The translations under genes and the position numbers were made by a program. From positions 310,001 to 374,000 of the forward strand of contig NZ_RHUM01000001.1 in assembly GCF_003937915.1 (NCBI RefSeq): a DNA stretch of 64,000 nucleotides, in the 5' to 3' direction. The DNA comes from Erwinia sp. 198 (GTDB taxonomy: Bacteria > Pseudomonadota > Gammaproteobacteria > Enterobacterales > Enterobacteriaceae). This document shows positions 1 to 8,258 of this stretch, piece after piece (position 1 is the first letter of the stretch; the number at the start of each line of letters is the position of its first letter). The notes under the pieces were generated by a model, which was not told the origin of the DNA, searched no databases, and saw nothing but the letters and a program-made list of their open reading frames with translations.

Positions 1-7
1 CGAGCGT

Positions 8-39
8 AATAAACAGGAACAGGCGTACGCCTGTTCCTG
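8..39 (-). terminator. Terminator of the queF operon
   Basis: A 26-base perfect palindrome at 14-39 (arms CAGGAACAGGCGT) is followed, on the minus strand, by TTTATTA. It lies just beyond the queF stop codon, where a Rho-independent terminator is expected. Confidence 0.75.
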
Positions 40-46
40 GCGGGCA

Positions 47-874
47 TTACTGACGGACAAGGCGCCCCGTGTTTGGATGCGCTTCAAAATCGCTTCTGAA
101 CGGATTGATATCCAGCCCGCCCCGGCGGGTATATCGGCCGAACACGCTTAGCTTTTCCGGGCGGCAATAGTGCCTGATATCGTTAAAGATGCGCTCAATG
201 CACTGCTCGTGGAATTCGTTGTGCATCCTGAACGAAATCAGATAGCGCAGCAGTTTTTCCCGATCGATCCGCTTGCCTTCATAGTGGATGATTACGCTGC
301 CCCAGTCGGGCTGATTGGTCACCAGACAGTTAGACTTAAGCAGGTTTGAGGAGAGCGTTTCAGCCACAAAATCGCCGGAGGCGGCATCCTGCAGATGCTG
401 CGGAGAAAAATCGTAATCCTCCACGGCGATATCAAGATGGTCAATGCATTCGCCGGGCAGCGCGGCGGTAAAAGCGGCATAGCCGTTTAAATCAGGATAG
501 AGCTTCACCTTCACGCTGCCGTCGGCCGCCTGCGACAGATCGCTTTCCAGCGTGGCGGCGACCTCCTCCGGCGCGGCGAAGCGCGTCTGATTAAAGCTGT
601 TCAGGTAAAGCTTAAAAGATTTTGATTCGATCAGATGCTGGCTGGTGGCCGGGATCCAGAATTCGGCGATAGCCACCACCGGCTTGCCCTTAGCGTTAAG
701 CCAGGAAAGCTCGAAGCCGGTCCACAGGTCGAAGCCGGAAAAGGGCAGCTCCGCCGACGTCAGGCCGATTTCCTGGCGACCGCGCGACCGCGGCAGCGCC
801 TCCAGCAGCTCGGGCGCATAATGCTGAACATAGCCGGTGCTTTTGCCCAGCAGCGTAATTTCCTCTGTTTTCAT
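47..874 (-). CDS. queF: NADPH-dependent preQ0 reductase (7-cyano-7-deazaguanine reductase)
   Basis: QueF reduces the nitrile of preQ0 to the amine of preQ1, the last free-base step before queuosine is put into tRNA. The 275-residue product is the long bimodular form (E. coli 282). The QueF motif [12 protein letters not shown] is at residues 83-94, and the nucleophilic Cys183 and acid Asp190 lie in [10 protein letters not shown]. The ATG overlaps the stop of the upstream transporter gene by 4 bases (ATGA), so the two are translationally coupled. In E. coli queF sits elsewhere, near syd; here it closes an operon with a regulator and a transporter of the same pathway. Confidence 0.97.
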   Translation of the reverse strand: MKTEEITLLGKSTGYVQHYAPELLEALPRSRGRQEIGLTSAELPFSGFDLWTGFELSWLNAKGKPVVAIAEFWIPATSQHLIESKSFKLYLNSFNQTRFAAPEEVAATLESDLSQAADGSVKVKLYPDLNGYAAFTAALPGECIDHLDIAVEDYDFSPQHLQDAASGDFVAETLSSNLLKSNCLVTNQPDWGSVIIHYEGKRIDREKLLRYLISFRMHNEFHEQCIERIFNDIRHYCRPEKLSVFGRYTRRGGLDINPFRSDFEAHPNTGRLVRQ

Positions 875-1758
875 ACTACTTCCTCTGCGCGATTGACCTG
901 TCTTTCTTTATTGATATAGCGTCTGAACAATTCACGGGTAGCGTAAATAGGGCCAACGCCCAGCAGCGCATAGCCCAGCTTGATAATGAACTGCGAAATA
1001 ATCATGGTTTTAATCGTCTCCATGCTGAGCACGTTGTGAAAGGCCAGCGTACAGAAAATCACGCTATCAAGAGCCGAAGCGATGACGTTACTGGTCAGCA
1101 CGCGAACAAAAAGAAAGCGCGAGTTGGTCAGCTCTTTTATTTTGCACAGGATCAGTGAGTTAATATTTTCCGACACCAGATACGCGGCCGAAGAGGCGAA
1201 CAGCACGGAGACAATGCTGTTGACAAAGGTGGCGTAGGAGATATTCAGCTCCCACTCTTTCAGGCCGGGTAAAAGACTGGTCAGCCACAGGCCCGCCACA
1301 AACAGCGTATTAGAAATAAATGAAATAAATATCGTTCTTCTCGCCATTCTCAGGCCGTAAAACTCATTGATAATATCCACCAGGATAAACGAGAGCGGAT
1401 AGAAAAAAATGGCGGGCGGTACCACGAAATTCACCACGGGGATCTGAACGGGTTTTACGCCGCTCACGGTGCTGAGCGTATAAATAACCGTCAGTGCAAT
1501 GCTGATAATCAGATAGGCGTACCAGGAGCGTTCATGCCTGTCGCCAATATCATAAGAAGTCACGGTGCTGTTATCGCCATAAAGGCGACGGTAAAGGGAT
1601 TTCAGTTCATGCCGGTTAAAATCATCCGTGATTTCGCTGCTTTCCAGCTCGGGCAGGCCGATGCTGATATGCTTGCCGGTCGCCAGCACCATGACGTTGG
1701 CCGTAATCACATCCGAGCGTGTAAAGCCCAACAGCTTATACTTCTTGTTTTGTTCCAT
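871..1758 (-). CDS. Queuosine-precursor transporter (YhhQ/DUF165 family) with N-terminal extension
   Basis: This is an inner-membrane protein of the vitamin-uptake-like QPTR family, which imports preQ0 and/or preQ1. From about residue 79 it has some six hydrophobic segments, with family-like stretches such as [18 protein letters not shown]. The first 78 residues are soluble-looking and are absent from E. coli YhhQ (221 residues against 295 here). They include charged and polar runs (residues 40-78) and no signal peptide. The gene lies 18 bases after a regulator and overlaps queF, which supports a role in precursor salvage. The family assignment is firm; the function of the extra N-terminal domain is unknown to me. 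Confidence 0.88.
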   Translation of the reverse strand: MEQNKKYKLLGFTRSDVITANVMVLATGKHISIGLPELESSEITDDFNRHELKSLYRRLYGDNSTVTSYDIGDRHERSWYAYLIISIALTVIYTLSTVSGVKPVQIPVVNFVVPPAIFFYPLSFILVDIINEFYGLRMARRTIFISFISNTLFVAGLWLTSLLPGLKEWELNISYATFVNSIVSVLFASSAAYLVSENINSLILCKIKELTNSRFLFVRVLTSNVIASALDSVIFCTLAFHNVLSMETIKTMIISQFIIKLGYALLGVGPIYATRELFRRYINKERQVNRAEEVV

Positions 1759-1776
1759 GCAGAACAGTCCTTAGGG

Positions 1777-2373
1777 TTATTGGATTCTTTCTTCGATAAT
1801 GGCGCCCAGCAGGGAGGCTTCCTCAGCGCCGGAGTAGATATCACTGACAAATAGCGCCTGAGTCGGGGAAGAAAACAGCGCCAGCTGTTTTTCCTGTGGC
1901 GGCGTATGGCGTTTGATAATAAGCACATCGCCAGGAAAAAACAGGTTACCCAGATTCCTTTCAACCTGTAGCGCGACTGTGTTAGCGGCCTCACCAAAAA
2001 ACCAGGTAACGGGATAGTGCGCCACCAGCTGGCCTACTCTTTTGTCCGCGCAGCGTAAAAATGCCGATTGAGGAATAACGGGCACGGCAGCCGGGTTTTT
2101 ATCGCCGTCGGGCGACAGGGTGTTTTCGATCAGTTCGATAGACTGCAGATCGTGATTTTCAATAATCTCGCACGATACGCCAAAGAAATCCGCGATTCGC
2201 GTAATAGTCGAGCGCTGTACGTTATTGACTTTGCCATCCAGGATTTTATACAGCGTCGCGCGGGTGACGCCGGTACGGTTGGCGAAGGAGACTTTTGTCT
2301 CGCCCCGGCTTTTAATAATATAATCTATGTTATTGATTATATTATTTTTTCTCTGCAATGCCGATGTTTTCAT
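1777..2373 (-). CDS. XRE-family regulator with LexA/S24-like C-terminal half
   Basis: The 198-residue protein begins with a helix-turn-helix domain (about residues 14-70, recognition region SFANRTGVTRATLYKILDG). The C-terminal half resembles the peptidase S24/LexA sensor fold, with PGDVLIIKR near residues 146-154. I do not see the GDSM serine motif, so autocleavage is unlikely. It is first in the operon with the transporter and queF (18-base gap), so local control of queuosine-precursor supply or autoregulation is likely by context. A sigma70-type promoter and a 13-base palindrome lie upstream. The ligand is unknown. Confidence 0.8.
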   Translation of the reverse strand: MKTSALQRKNNIINNIDYIIKSRGETKVSFANRTGVTRATLYKILDGKVNNVQRSTITRIADFFGVSCEIIENHDLQSIELIENTLSPDGDKNPAAVPVIPQSAFLRCADKRVGQLVAHYPVTWFFGEAANTVALQVERNLGNLFFPGDVLIIKRHTPPQEKQLALFSSPTQALFVSDIYSGAEEASLLGAIIEERIQ

Positions 2374-2403
2374 GATAAGCGTCCGGTTGCTGTCATAAGC
2401 CGC

Positions 2404-2432
2404 ATTTTATAAGTAAATTTAATGTTATTCAA
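2404..2432 (-). promoter_or_regulatory. Putative sigma70 promoter of the regulator-transporter-queF operon
   Basis: On the minus strand TTGAAT and TAAAAT are separated by 17 bases, about 30-60 bases upstream of the regulator start. This is a good match in sequence and spacing, with no experimental support. Confidence 0.6.
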
Positions 2433-2454
2433 TAAATGTGAAGCAGGGGGTAGA

Positions 2455-2467
2455 CAGGTCAGACCTG
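2455..2467. promoter_or_regulatory. Palindrome CAGGTCAGACCTG, possible operator
   Basis: Two perfect 6-base arms flank one central base, just upstream of the predicted -35 box of the queF operon. It could be the binding site of the XRE-type regulator. Only one copy was noticed, so this is tentative. Confidence 0.35.
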
Positions 2468-2679
2468 GTTTTGTCTGCTTTTTTGCTGCTGTATAAATTT
2501 ATAATTAAAATAAAATCAATAACTTATAGTGTAATGGACGGGTGGGTATTCATTTTAGCGTTGGTTTTGTCTCTTTTTTTGTTGACTTTATTAAGGGTGT
2601 AAGATTAAGTTATCTGTACAAAGCAGCACATAATAAAAATATCTCCAGTATTCTTGCCAACGTCAGGGAACCCATTACG

Positions 2680-2715
2680 CTGGCGAACCTGATGCTCACC
2701 CATCAGGTTCGCCAG
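2680..2715. repeat. Perfect 15-bp inverted repeat with 6-base loop
   Basis: Arms of 15 bases (CTGGCGAACCTGATG and its exact complement) flank CTCACC. No T-run follows on either strand, so it is not a classical terminator. It lies about 120 bases before the resolvase remnant in a region with no intact gene. It may be an element end, a recombination or binding site, or an RNA hairpin. Confidence 0.7.
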
Positions 2716-2833
2716 GGCTGTTACACTTAAAGGCGTAGATGCAGCTACAGGGTAATATTACCTCTGCCATTTTTCGGGCTACCGGCCATTGAATAAAAGT
2801 GTGGCGGCCCAGCCTGAACACGGGAGGATCCCG

Positions 2834-3021
2834 GAGCGTACAAACGAAGGCCGACAAGGAGCCAGGCTGTAAAGTTCAAGATTGGCCGCAAACGCTCAGT
2901 GAAAAGAAGCACTGTGCCGGCGCTTTATCAGAAAGGTACAGGCGCAACGGAAATTGCGCGCCGGCTTAGTATTGCCTGTCTCAGGGTTTATAAAAATCTT
3001 AAAGACGAAAAGACATTGTAA
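2834..3021 (+). pseudogene. 3' remnant of a Tn3-type serine resolvase
   Basis: Two pieces in different frames match the end of Tn3-family resolvases. Bases 2834-2872 read [12 protein letters not shown] then stop, the end of the catalytic domain. Bases 2875-3021 read a DNA-binding domain containing FKIGRKRSV and [15 protein letters not shown], ending in TAA. Frame +2 changes to +1 between them, so the gene carries a frameshift, and the N-terminal catalytic serine region is gone. It marks a former transposon at this site. Confidence 0.82.
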
Positions 3022-3420
3022 TAAATCCGGTTTTAATAGATTAAGAATATGATAATTTTGTTTTTTATACGTCACATAGCACTTTTCGAGAACAGGGGCA
3101 CAGGCTCCCAACCATGACAGTGGGAACGAAAATGTTGTTAAAATTATATGTCTGGTCTGGTTTTCGTTTCATTGATGTTTAGCTGCTCGGCCTGAAATAA
3201 AACAAACCATCAATAAATGGCTTATTATTTTGTTATCGCCTGTTTTATTTTTTGCGTGAGTTATGTTTTTTTGTTTGCTGACCTGATTATATTTATTTTT
3301 TCAACCTTCTGATTTTTATGGTTTAAATTTTTCTTAATGTTAATAACCCCTCCGCCTTTCCCCTAAAATACCCCCCTTTTTGATAGTTGTTAACGGTATT
3401 GCCGTGCTAATTTATTGATG
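3022..3420. other. AT-rich gap without recognisable gene
   Basis: The stretch between the resolvase remnant and the promoter before the ADP-ribosyltransferase gene is visibly AT-rich (poly-T runs around 3240-3340). I see no open frame with recognisable protein sequence. It fits decayed mobile DNA. Confidence 0.5.
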
Positions 3421-3448
3421 TTGCCGATCGAAGGATTGTGGGTATAAT
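3421..3448 (+). promoter_or_regulatory. Putative promoter before the ADP-ribosyltransferase gene
   Basis: TTGCCG and a perfect TATAAT are separated by 16 bases. The -10 box ends 21 bases before the frame continuous with the downstream gene becomes open (3470). An ATG at 3466-3468 lies just past it but in another frame. Confidence 0.5.
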
Positions 3449-3616
3449 TATTCATCTCAGAACTAATGAGACAACTCCATCCATATTGTTTATGACAATG
3501 CTAAAGCAAAAAAATTCAAGGAAGAGGATTTCATCGCACGTAATGAAATTGTCGCTGCCAGAAACAGCGCAATCAGCCCGATAAAACATCTGCACAAGGC
3601 GCTGGTAGCCACCTAT

Positions 3617-4276
3617 GTGACATCAAGTAACTATTATAACACCCCCCTCAGAAGGCGTTTGAACCCTGTTCAGCGAATGGTCGATGAGCCGCTGACCATG
3701 AAAATGGAGCAGATAGTTGAAAAATTTAGAAAACAAAGTGAAGAAGCCGCCTACTCGTGGGGGATCACTCTTGATGCTACATGCAGCAGCATGGCTGTTC
3801 AGGGAAAACTGTCAAATGCATTTTCCTCATCATTACTGAAAAATCTGCTTCTGGAGAAAAGGAAGCCACATAAGAGTTATAGGGGGATACTTGCCTCACA
3901 ACAGTTTATTGCTTTACTTGATTTTTTCAGTAAAAACAATACTATAGTTAAGACCGATCAATTCATGTCCACCACTACAATGTGGTCTGTTGCTCACGAC
4001 TTCTCTAAAGGAAAATATGATTCAAAAATACCTATGGAGAAAGATCAGAGAGTGATTTTTATTGTGGAAGGTATATCGGGCGCTGAAATTTCAGCCTGGC
4101 TGGATGAAGGTGAAGTATTATATCCTCCAGAAAGCTATTTTCAGGTGACAGCTGGCAGTTATTTTGAGTATGCCATGCACATCGGTACAAAGGTTTACAG
4201 GCTGAAAGAAGTTCGTAAGCCTGCGCATGAAGATAAAGTCCCTTTCTTAACAGATGTTGCAAAGTTAGGGCGATAG
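3617..4276 (+). CDS. Putative arginine-specific mono-ADP-ribosyltransferase (toxin/effector-like)
   Basis: The 219 residues carry the R-S-E signature of the ARTC fold in order: Arg89 in KSYRGILAS, the Ser motif FMSTTT (Ser118), and the ExE turn DEGEVLYPPESYFQV with Glu164 and Glu166. ExE rather than QxE points to arginine modification of a protein. There is no signal peptide; an N-terminal helical region precedes the fold. The predicted start is GTG with no good ribosome site, and the same frame is open without ATG back to 3470, reading plausible protein (IVYDNAKAKKFKEEDF). The true N-terminus is therefore probably longer or damaged. Base composition is AT-rich and neighbours are mobile-element remnants, so it was probably acquired. 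Secreted effector or orphan toxin domain are both possible; the target is unknown. Confidence 0.72.
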   Translation: MTSSNYYNTPLRRRLNPVQRMVDEPLTMKMEQIVEKFRKQSEEAAYSWGITLDATCSSMAVQGKLSNAFSSSLLKNLLLEKRKPHKSYRGILASQQFIALLDFFSKNNTIVKTDQFMSTTTMWSVAHDFSKGKYDSKIPMEKDQRVIFIVEGISGAEISAWLDEGEVLYPPESYFQVTAGSYFEYAMHIGTKVYRLKEVRKPAHEDKVPFLTDVAKLGR

Positions 4277-4519
4277 CAAATGAACCACGCCGAAACGTAA
4301 TATTTTAGCGGCAGAACGCCGGGCTTGCCTGTGGAAGAATGGTGCAGTCAGGCTGCTTACGACCTCTGACCGTTGGAAAATCAGATCGATACGTCTGGAA
4401 TTTTCAGCTATGAGGCGTCTGGCGGGGCTGCTGCATAGCTACTTCGATTTTGATGCCTGAGCGCGTGGCCTGCTCAGCTGTATTAGTCGCGACTTGCTCT
4501 GACACTGACCATTGAAAGG

Positions 4520-4984
4520 TTGAAAGTTACCGGTTTTGATACAGGTGTCGGATCCTTATACAAAACACGAGATAACTCCCATGCTTCATACTACCAATCT
4601 CATCATCTGTCGTGGTCAACAGAGGCCGGAGCGGGGCGGAAAGATAATCTCTTTGATGTAAATTTCTGTATTAGCGGCAGAAAGGCAAAATTTGACAGAA
4701 ATGATGTGACGGTAACGCACCAGAATATCCGTTCCTTCTTCAGACGCCTTTCCAGAGAATGTGGTTTTGCTGTCTCGCCGTATCGCTTTCGCTATACTCT
4801 GGCGACCGAACTGATGACGTCATCCGAAAGACATCTTCAGCTGGTTAAAGATTTGCTGGGTTATTGCAGCGTTAGTCCAACAATGGAATACGTGGGACTA
4901 CAGATGGATATGGTCAGGAAAACGCTGGAGGCTGAAATGTCTCTTCATACAGATGTAACAGCAGAAAGAAACCTACAGATGTAA
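4520..4984 (+). pseudogene. Degraded tyrosine recombinase (integrase) C-terminal half
   Basis: The 154-residue frame ends in an integrase catalytic region: SPYRFRYTLATELM, DLLGYCSVSPTMEYV. Arg91 of box II and the nucleophile Tyr124 are present, but both active-site histidines (HxxR and LGH) are tyrosines (Tyr88, Tyr115). The frame opens at a TTG with no clear start. Upstream, 4330-4460 reads TSDRWKIRSIRLEF in another frame, resembling a recombinase N-terminal part cut off by a stop. It lies on the 3' side of tRNA-Phe, a common integration site. It is probably inactive. Confidence 0.72.
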
Positions 4985-5010
4985 TTGACTGAAGTTATGA
5001 ACGGCGAGCG

Positions 5011-5042
5011 AGAAAAGGGAACCTGTGTGAACAGGTTCCCTT
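5011..5042 (-). terminator. Putative terminator of the Phe tRNA gene
   Basis: A perfect 12-base stem (AAGGGAACCTGT with its complement, 5015-5026 and 5031-5042) with a 4-base loop. On the minus strand the run TTTTCTC overlaps and follows the end of the stem. It is about 135 bases downstream of tRNA-Phe. Confidence 0.55.
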
Positions 5043-5177
5043 CCTGAGGGACATATTCTGAATATCAACCAGTGCAAGCGCTCTGTAGCGCCCGAGGATA
5101 TTCTGTATAAACGGTCCCTATATTTTCCGCCCGTTAAGATTCTCATCTCTTAACCAGCGTACTTTGATGCAAATAAG

Positions 5178-5253
5178 TGGTGCCCGGACTCGGAATCGAA
5201 CCAAGGACACGGGGATTTTCAATCCCCTGCTCTACCGACTGAGCTATCCGGGC
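5178..5253 (-). tRNA. pheV: tRNA-Phe (GAA)
   Basis: The 76-nucleotide minus-strand cloverleaf starts GCCCGGATAGCTCAG and ends GAGTCCGGGCACCA with CCA encoded. The anticodon GAA is at 5218-5220. The acceptor arms pair fully and the T-loop is GGTTCGATTCC. The position next to speC matches E. coli pheV. The 3' end faces a decayed integrase, so it has probably served as an attachment site. Confidence 0.98.
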
Positions 5254-5263
5254 AACGAGGCGC

Positions 5264-5292
5264 ATTAAACAGGAGTCGCGGAAAACCGTCAA
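5264..5292 (-). promoter_or_regulatory. Promoter of tRNA-Phe
   Basis: On the minus strand TTGACG, 17 bases, TTTAAT. A GC-rich discriminator (GCGCC) follows, typical of stringently controlled stable-RNA promoters, about 10 bases before the mature 5' end. Confidence 0.75.
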
Positions 5293-6051
5293 CGGCTTTA
5301 TGCACAAAAGCGAACTGTTTGCACTCTTTTCCATCAATCCGGCTGTATTTACGCCGCTTTGTCGCCATTGCCTACATTCGTCTGCTGCAAACTATCGCGC
5401 TCACGGGCTGCCTTTGCTGGTTAGTTACATCATACTAAAAGCTGGTTTTCCCGCCGTTTTGTTCCGCTTTGCAGACCACGCATCCTGTTGAGGCCTTGTC
5501 GCTACTAAGGGAAAAGAAGATGGCTAATAAACGGGGCAGGGCAGCGAAAGCGCATGTCGCGCAAATGCCGTCAGTTCTTAAAGGCAAAATCACGGAAAAC
5601 TGCTGAATATGTTTGCATTTTCAGTGCATAACCACCAAAAAAATCAGCATGGAAGAGATGTGATAAAATATAAATACATGAAAAATATGTGTTTATATCA
5701 ATATGGCGATGTTTGGGTAGTGCTTTTTTCGTCTTGAACATCAAAATAAAAGATGCGATTATTGCCCCGTTTTTCATCCTGCGAGGCCGTCATCATGCAA
5801 GCTCTGCTGCACTGTCGCTATCATCCAATGCCGCGCCTTCGATCCTCTTTTCTGCTTTTATCCACGTCGCTCACCATGCGGTGAGGTTCTGCCTGCTTCA
5901 CGGTTAGCCATGAGTAAAACCCGCCACGCGCGGAGTTTACTGATGTCTGTCGGTCGAAGCTGGCCCTACTGACGCTTTCGTGGGGCAAAGGCCGCGCCTT
6001 TCCCCGTTGCTGTGCCTCCGGCACCCTTATCCTTGCCCTGGGATTTGCGTA
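5293..6051. other. Intergenic region between tRNA-Phe and speC
   Basis: About 760 bases hold upstream sequences of the tRNA on one side and the speC leader on the other. An AT-rich part at 5590-5780 may contain speC promoters. I see no credible protein gene; short open frames here lack codon character. Confidence 0.5.
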
Positions 6052-8196
6052 ATGACACCACTTAAAATTGCAGCCAGCACCACCGTAGCGATCCACCTTC
6101 AGACCGGTCGCGAAGTCGTGACGCTGGAAAAAACCGACTTCACCGATGTGGCGGCAATCGTGCTCTCCGTGGCCGACTCGCGTAGCGGGGTGCTGGCGCT
6201 GCTGCGCCATACCGGGTTTAACCTGCCCGTATTTATCTCGCTTGACGATCCGGCCCAGGCGGAGGATCTGCCCGAAGTAACGGGCGTGCTGACGGGCGAA
6301 GAGGACGATGCCGCCAGGCTGGAGGCCGCCGCTGCCGACTATCAGGCAAAATTGCTGCCGCCGTTTTTCAATACGCTGACCAAATACGTGGCAATGGATA
6401 ACAGCACCTTTGCCTGTCCGGGTCACCAGGGCGGCGCGTTTTTTAAAAAGCATCCGGCCGGACGTCAGTTTTATGATTTCTTCGGCGAGAACATTTTTCG
6501 CGCCGATATGTGCAATGCCGACGTCAAGCTGGGCGATCTGCTTATTCACGAAGGGTCGGCCAAGCACGCGCAAAAATTTGCGGCCAGGGTTTTTAACGCG
6601 GACAAAACCTATTTTGTGCTGAACGGCACTTCCAGCGCTAATAAAGTCGTGACTAACGCGTTGCTGACGCGGGGCGATCTGGTGCTGTTCGATCGTAATA
6701 ACCACAAATCCAACCATCATGGCGCGCTGATCCAGGCGGGCGCGACGCCGGTTTATCTGGAAACGGCGCGTAACCCGTTTGGCTTTATCGGCGGTATCGA
6801 TGCGCACTGCTTTGAAGAGACGTGGCTGCGGGAGCACATTGCCGCCGTCGCGCCAGAGCGCGCCAACCAGCCGCGTCCTTTCCGGCTGGCGATTATCCAG
6901 CTTGGCACCTATGACGGCACGGTTTATAACGCGCGCAGGGTTATCGACAGTATCGGCCACCTTTGCGACTACATCCTGTTTGATTCCGCCTGGGTAGGCT
7001 ACGAGCAGTTTATTCCGGTGATGGAAGCCTGCTCGCCGCTGCTGCTGGAACTTAATGAGCACGATCCGGGCATCTTTGTCACCCAGTCGGTACACAAACA
7101 GCAGGCTGGCTTTTCGCAAACCTCCCAGATCCATAAAAAGGATAACCACCTTCGCGGCCAGCGGCGTTTTTGCAGCCATAAGCGCCTTAACAACGCCTTT
7201 ATGCTACATGCCTCGACCAGTCCGTTTTATCCGTTGTTCGCCGCGCTCGACGTTAATGCCAAAATGCATCAGGGCGAAGCCGGAAGACGTTTGTGGCATG
7301 AGTGCGTGATGCTGGGGATTGAAGCGCGCAAGGCTATCCTCGCCAGGTGCGAGATGATCCGGCCTTTTATCCCTGACGAGGTGGACGGCGAGCGCTGGCA
7401 GGATGTGCCGACGGCCGCTATTGCCGCCGACAGCCGCTACTTCAGCTTTGTGCCGGGCGCCGCCTGGCATGGCTTTGCCGGCTACGAAAAAGATCAGTAT
7501 CTGATCGATCCCTGCAAGCTGCTGCTGACCACGCCGGGCATTGATGCCGCCAGCGGTCAGTATGCCGATTTCGGCATTCCGGCGACGATCCTGGCCAACT
7601 ACCTGCGCGAAAACGGCGTGGTGCCGGAAAAATGCGATCTGAACTCCATTCTTTTCCTGCTGACGCCCGCCGAAAGCATGGAGAAAATGGCGCATCTGGT
7701 GGCAAAGCTGGCGCAGTTTGAGCAGCATATTCGCGAAGACGCGCTGCTGCGCGACGTGCTGCCGACTATTTACCGCAAAAACGCCGCGCGCTACGAAGGC
7801 TACACGCTGCGCCGCCTCTGTCTGGAGATGCACCAGCTCTATGCCCGTAACGAGGTAAAAGATCTGCAGAAGGCGATGTTCCGCCAGCAGAGCCTGCCGA
7901 AGGTGGCGATGAACCCTCAGGACGCTAACATTGAATTTATACGCGGCAACGTCGAGCTGGTGCCCATCGCGGAGGCGGAAGGGCGTATCGCTGCGGAAGG
8001 CGCGCTGCCTTATCCGCCGGGCGTGCTCTGCGTAGTGCCGGGCGAGGTCTGGGGCGGCGCGGCGCAGCGTTACTTCCTTGCGCTGGAGAAAGGGCTAAAC
8101 GGCTTGCCGGGCTTTTCACCGGAGCTGCAGGGGGTTTATGTGGAAACGGATGAAAACGGCGTCAGGCGCCTGATGGGCTATATGCTTAATCGCTAA
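6052..8196 (+). CDS. speC: Ornithine decarboxylase, biosynthetic
   Basis: SpeC is a PLP enzyme of fold type III that turns ornithine into putrescine in the cytoplasm. The 714 residues align along their length with E. coli SpeC (711). They include an N-terminal wing domain, FACPGHQGGAFFKKHP, and the PLP lysine in TQSVHKQQAGFSQT (about Lys349). ATG 6052 is preferred because the next residues begin the family's N-terminus; an in-frame extension to 5980 reads Arg/Pro/Cys-rich non-family sequence. Position beside pheV and absence of a potE antiporter argue for SpeC rather than inducible SpeF. It works with speA and speB, further along, in putrescine supply. Confidence 0.97.
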   Translation: MTPLKIAASTTVAIHLQTGREVVTLEKTDFTDVAAIVLSVADSRSGVLALLRHTGFNLPVFISLDDPAQAEDLPEVTGVLTGEEDDAARLEAAAADYQAKLLPPFFNTLTKYVAMDNSTFACPGHQGGAFFKKHPAGRQFYDFFGENIFRADMCNADVKLGDLLIHEGSAKHAQKFAARVFNADKTYFVLNGTSSANKVVTNALLTRGDLVLFDRNNHKSNHHGALIQAGATPVYLETARNPFGFIGGIDAHCFEETWLREHIAAVAPERANQPRPFRLAIIQLGTYDGTVYNARRVIDSIGHLCDYILFDSAWVGYEQFIPVMEACSPLLLELNEHDPGIFVTQSVHKQQAGFSQTSQIHKKDNHLRGQRRFCSHKRLNNAFMLHASTSPFYPLFAALDVNAKMHQGEAGRRLWHECVMLGIEARKAILARCEMIRPFIPDEVDGERWQDVPTAAIAADSRYFSFVPGAAWHGFAGYEKDQYLIDPCKLLLTTPGIDAASGQYADFGIPATILANYLRENGVVPEKCDLNSILFLLTPAESMEKMAHLVAKLAQFEQHIREDALLRDVLPTIYRKNAARYEGYTLRRLCLEMHQLYARNEVKDLQKAMFRQQSLPKVAMNPQDANIEFIRGNVELVPIAEAEGRIAAEGALPYPPGVLCVVPGEVWGGAAQRYFLALEKGLNGLPGFSPELQGVYVETDENGVRRLMGYMLNR

Positions 8197-8203
8197 GCCA
8201 GCG

Positions 8204-8229
8204 ATCCCGCGCCGTTAAGGTCGCGGGAT
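8204..8229. terminator. Terminator between speC and the TetR gene
   Basis: The stem ATCCCGCG/CGCGGGAT with a 10-base loop lies between two convergent genes. CCCCTTTTAT follows on the plus strand, so it mainly serves speC. Confidence 0.6.
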
Positions 8230-8258
8230 AAGCCCCTTTTATCGGACGGTAGCGCCGT

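Noticed and set aside
2542..2730. Small plus-strand gene of 62 codons before the resolvase remnant
   Set aside because: It starts at GTG without a ribosome site, resembles nothing and its end runs through the perfect hairpin.
4277..4519. Antitoxin or immunity gene after the ADP-ribosyltransferase
   Set aside because: No open frame with start and ribosome site; the stretch reads as decayed recombinase sequence.
2400..5253. Complete integrative element with flanking attachment repeats
   Set aside because: No second copy of the tRNA-Phe 3' end was found in the region, and both recombinase genes are broken.
5980..6051. In-frame upstream extension of speC
   Set aside because: The added residues are Arg/Pro/Cys-rich and unlike any SpeC; similarity to the family starts at ATG 6052.
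5821..7179. Long open frame antisense to speC (about 450 codons)
   Set aside because: It is a GC-rich mirror of the speC codons, covers a certain gene and has no recognisable protein sequence.
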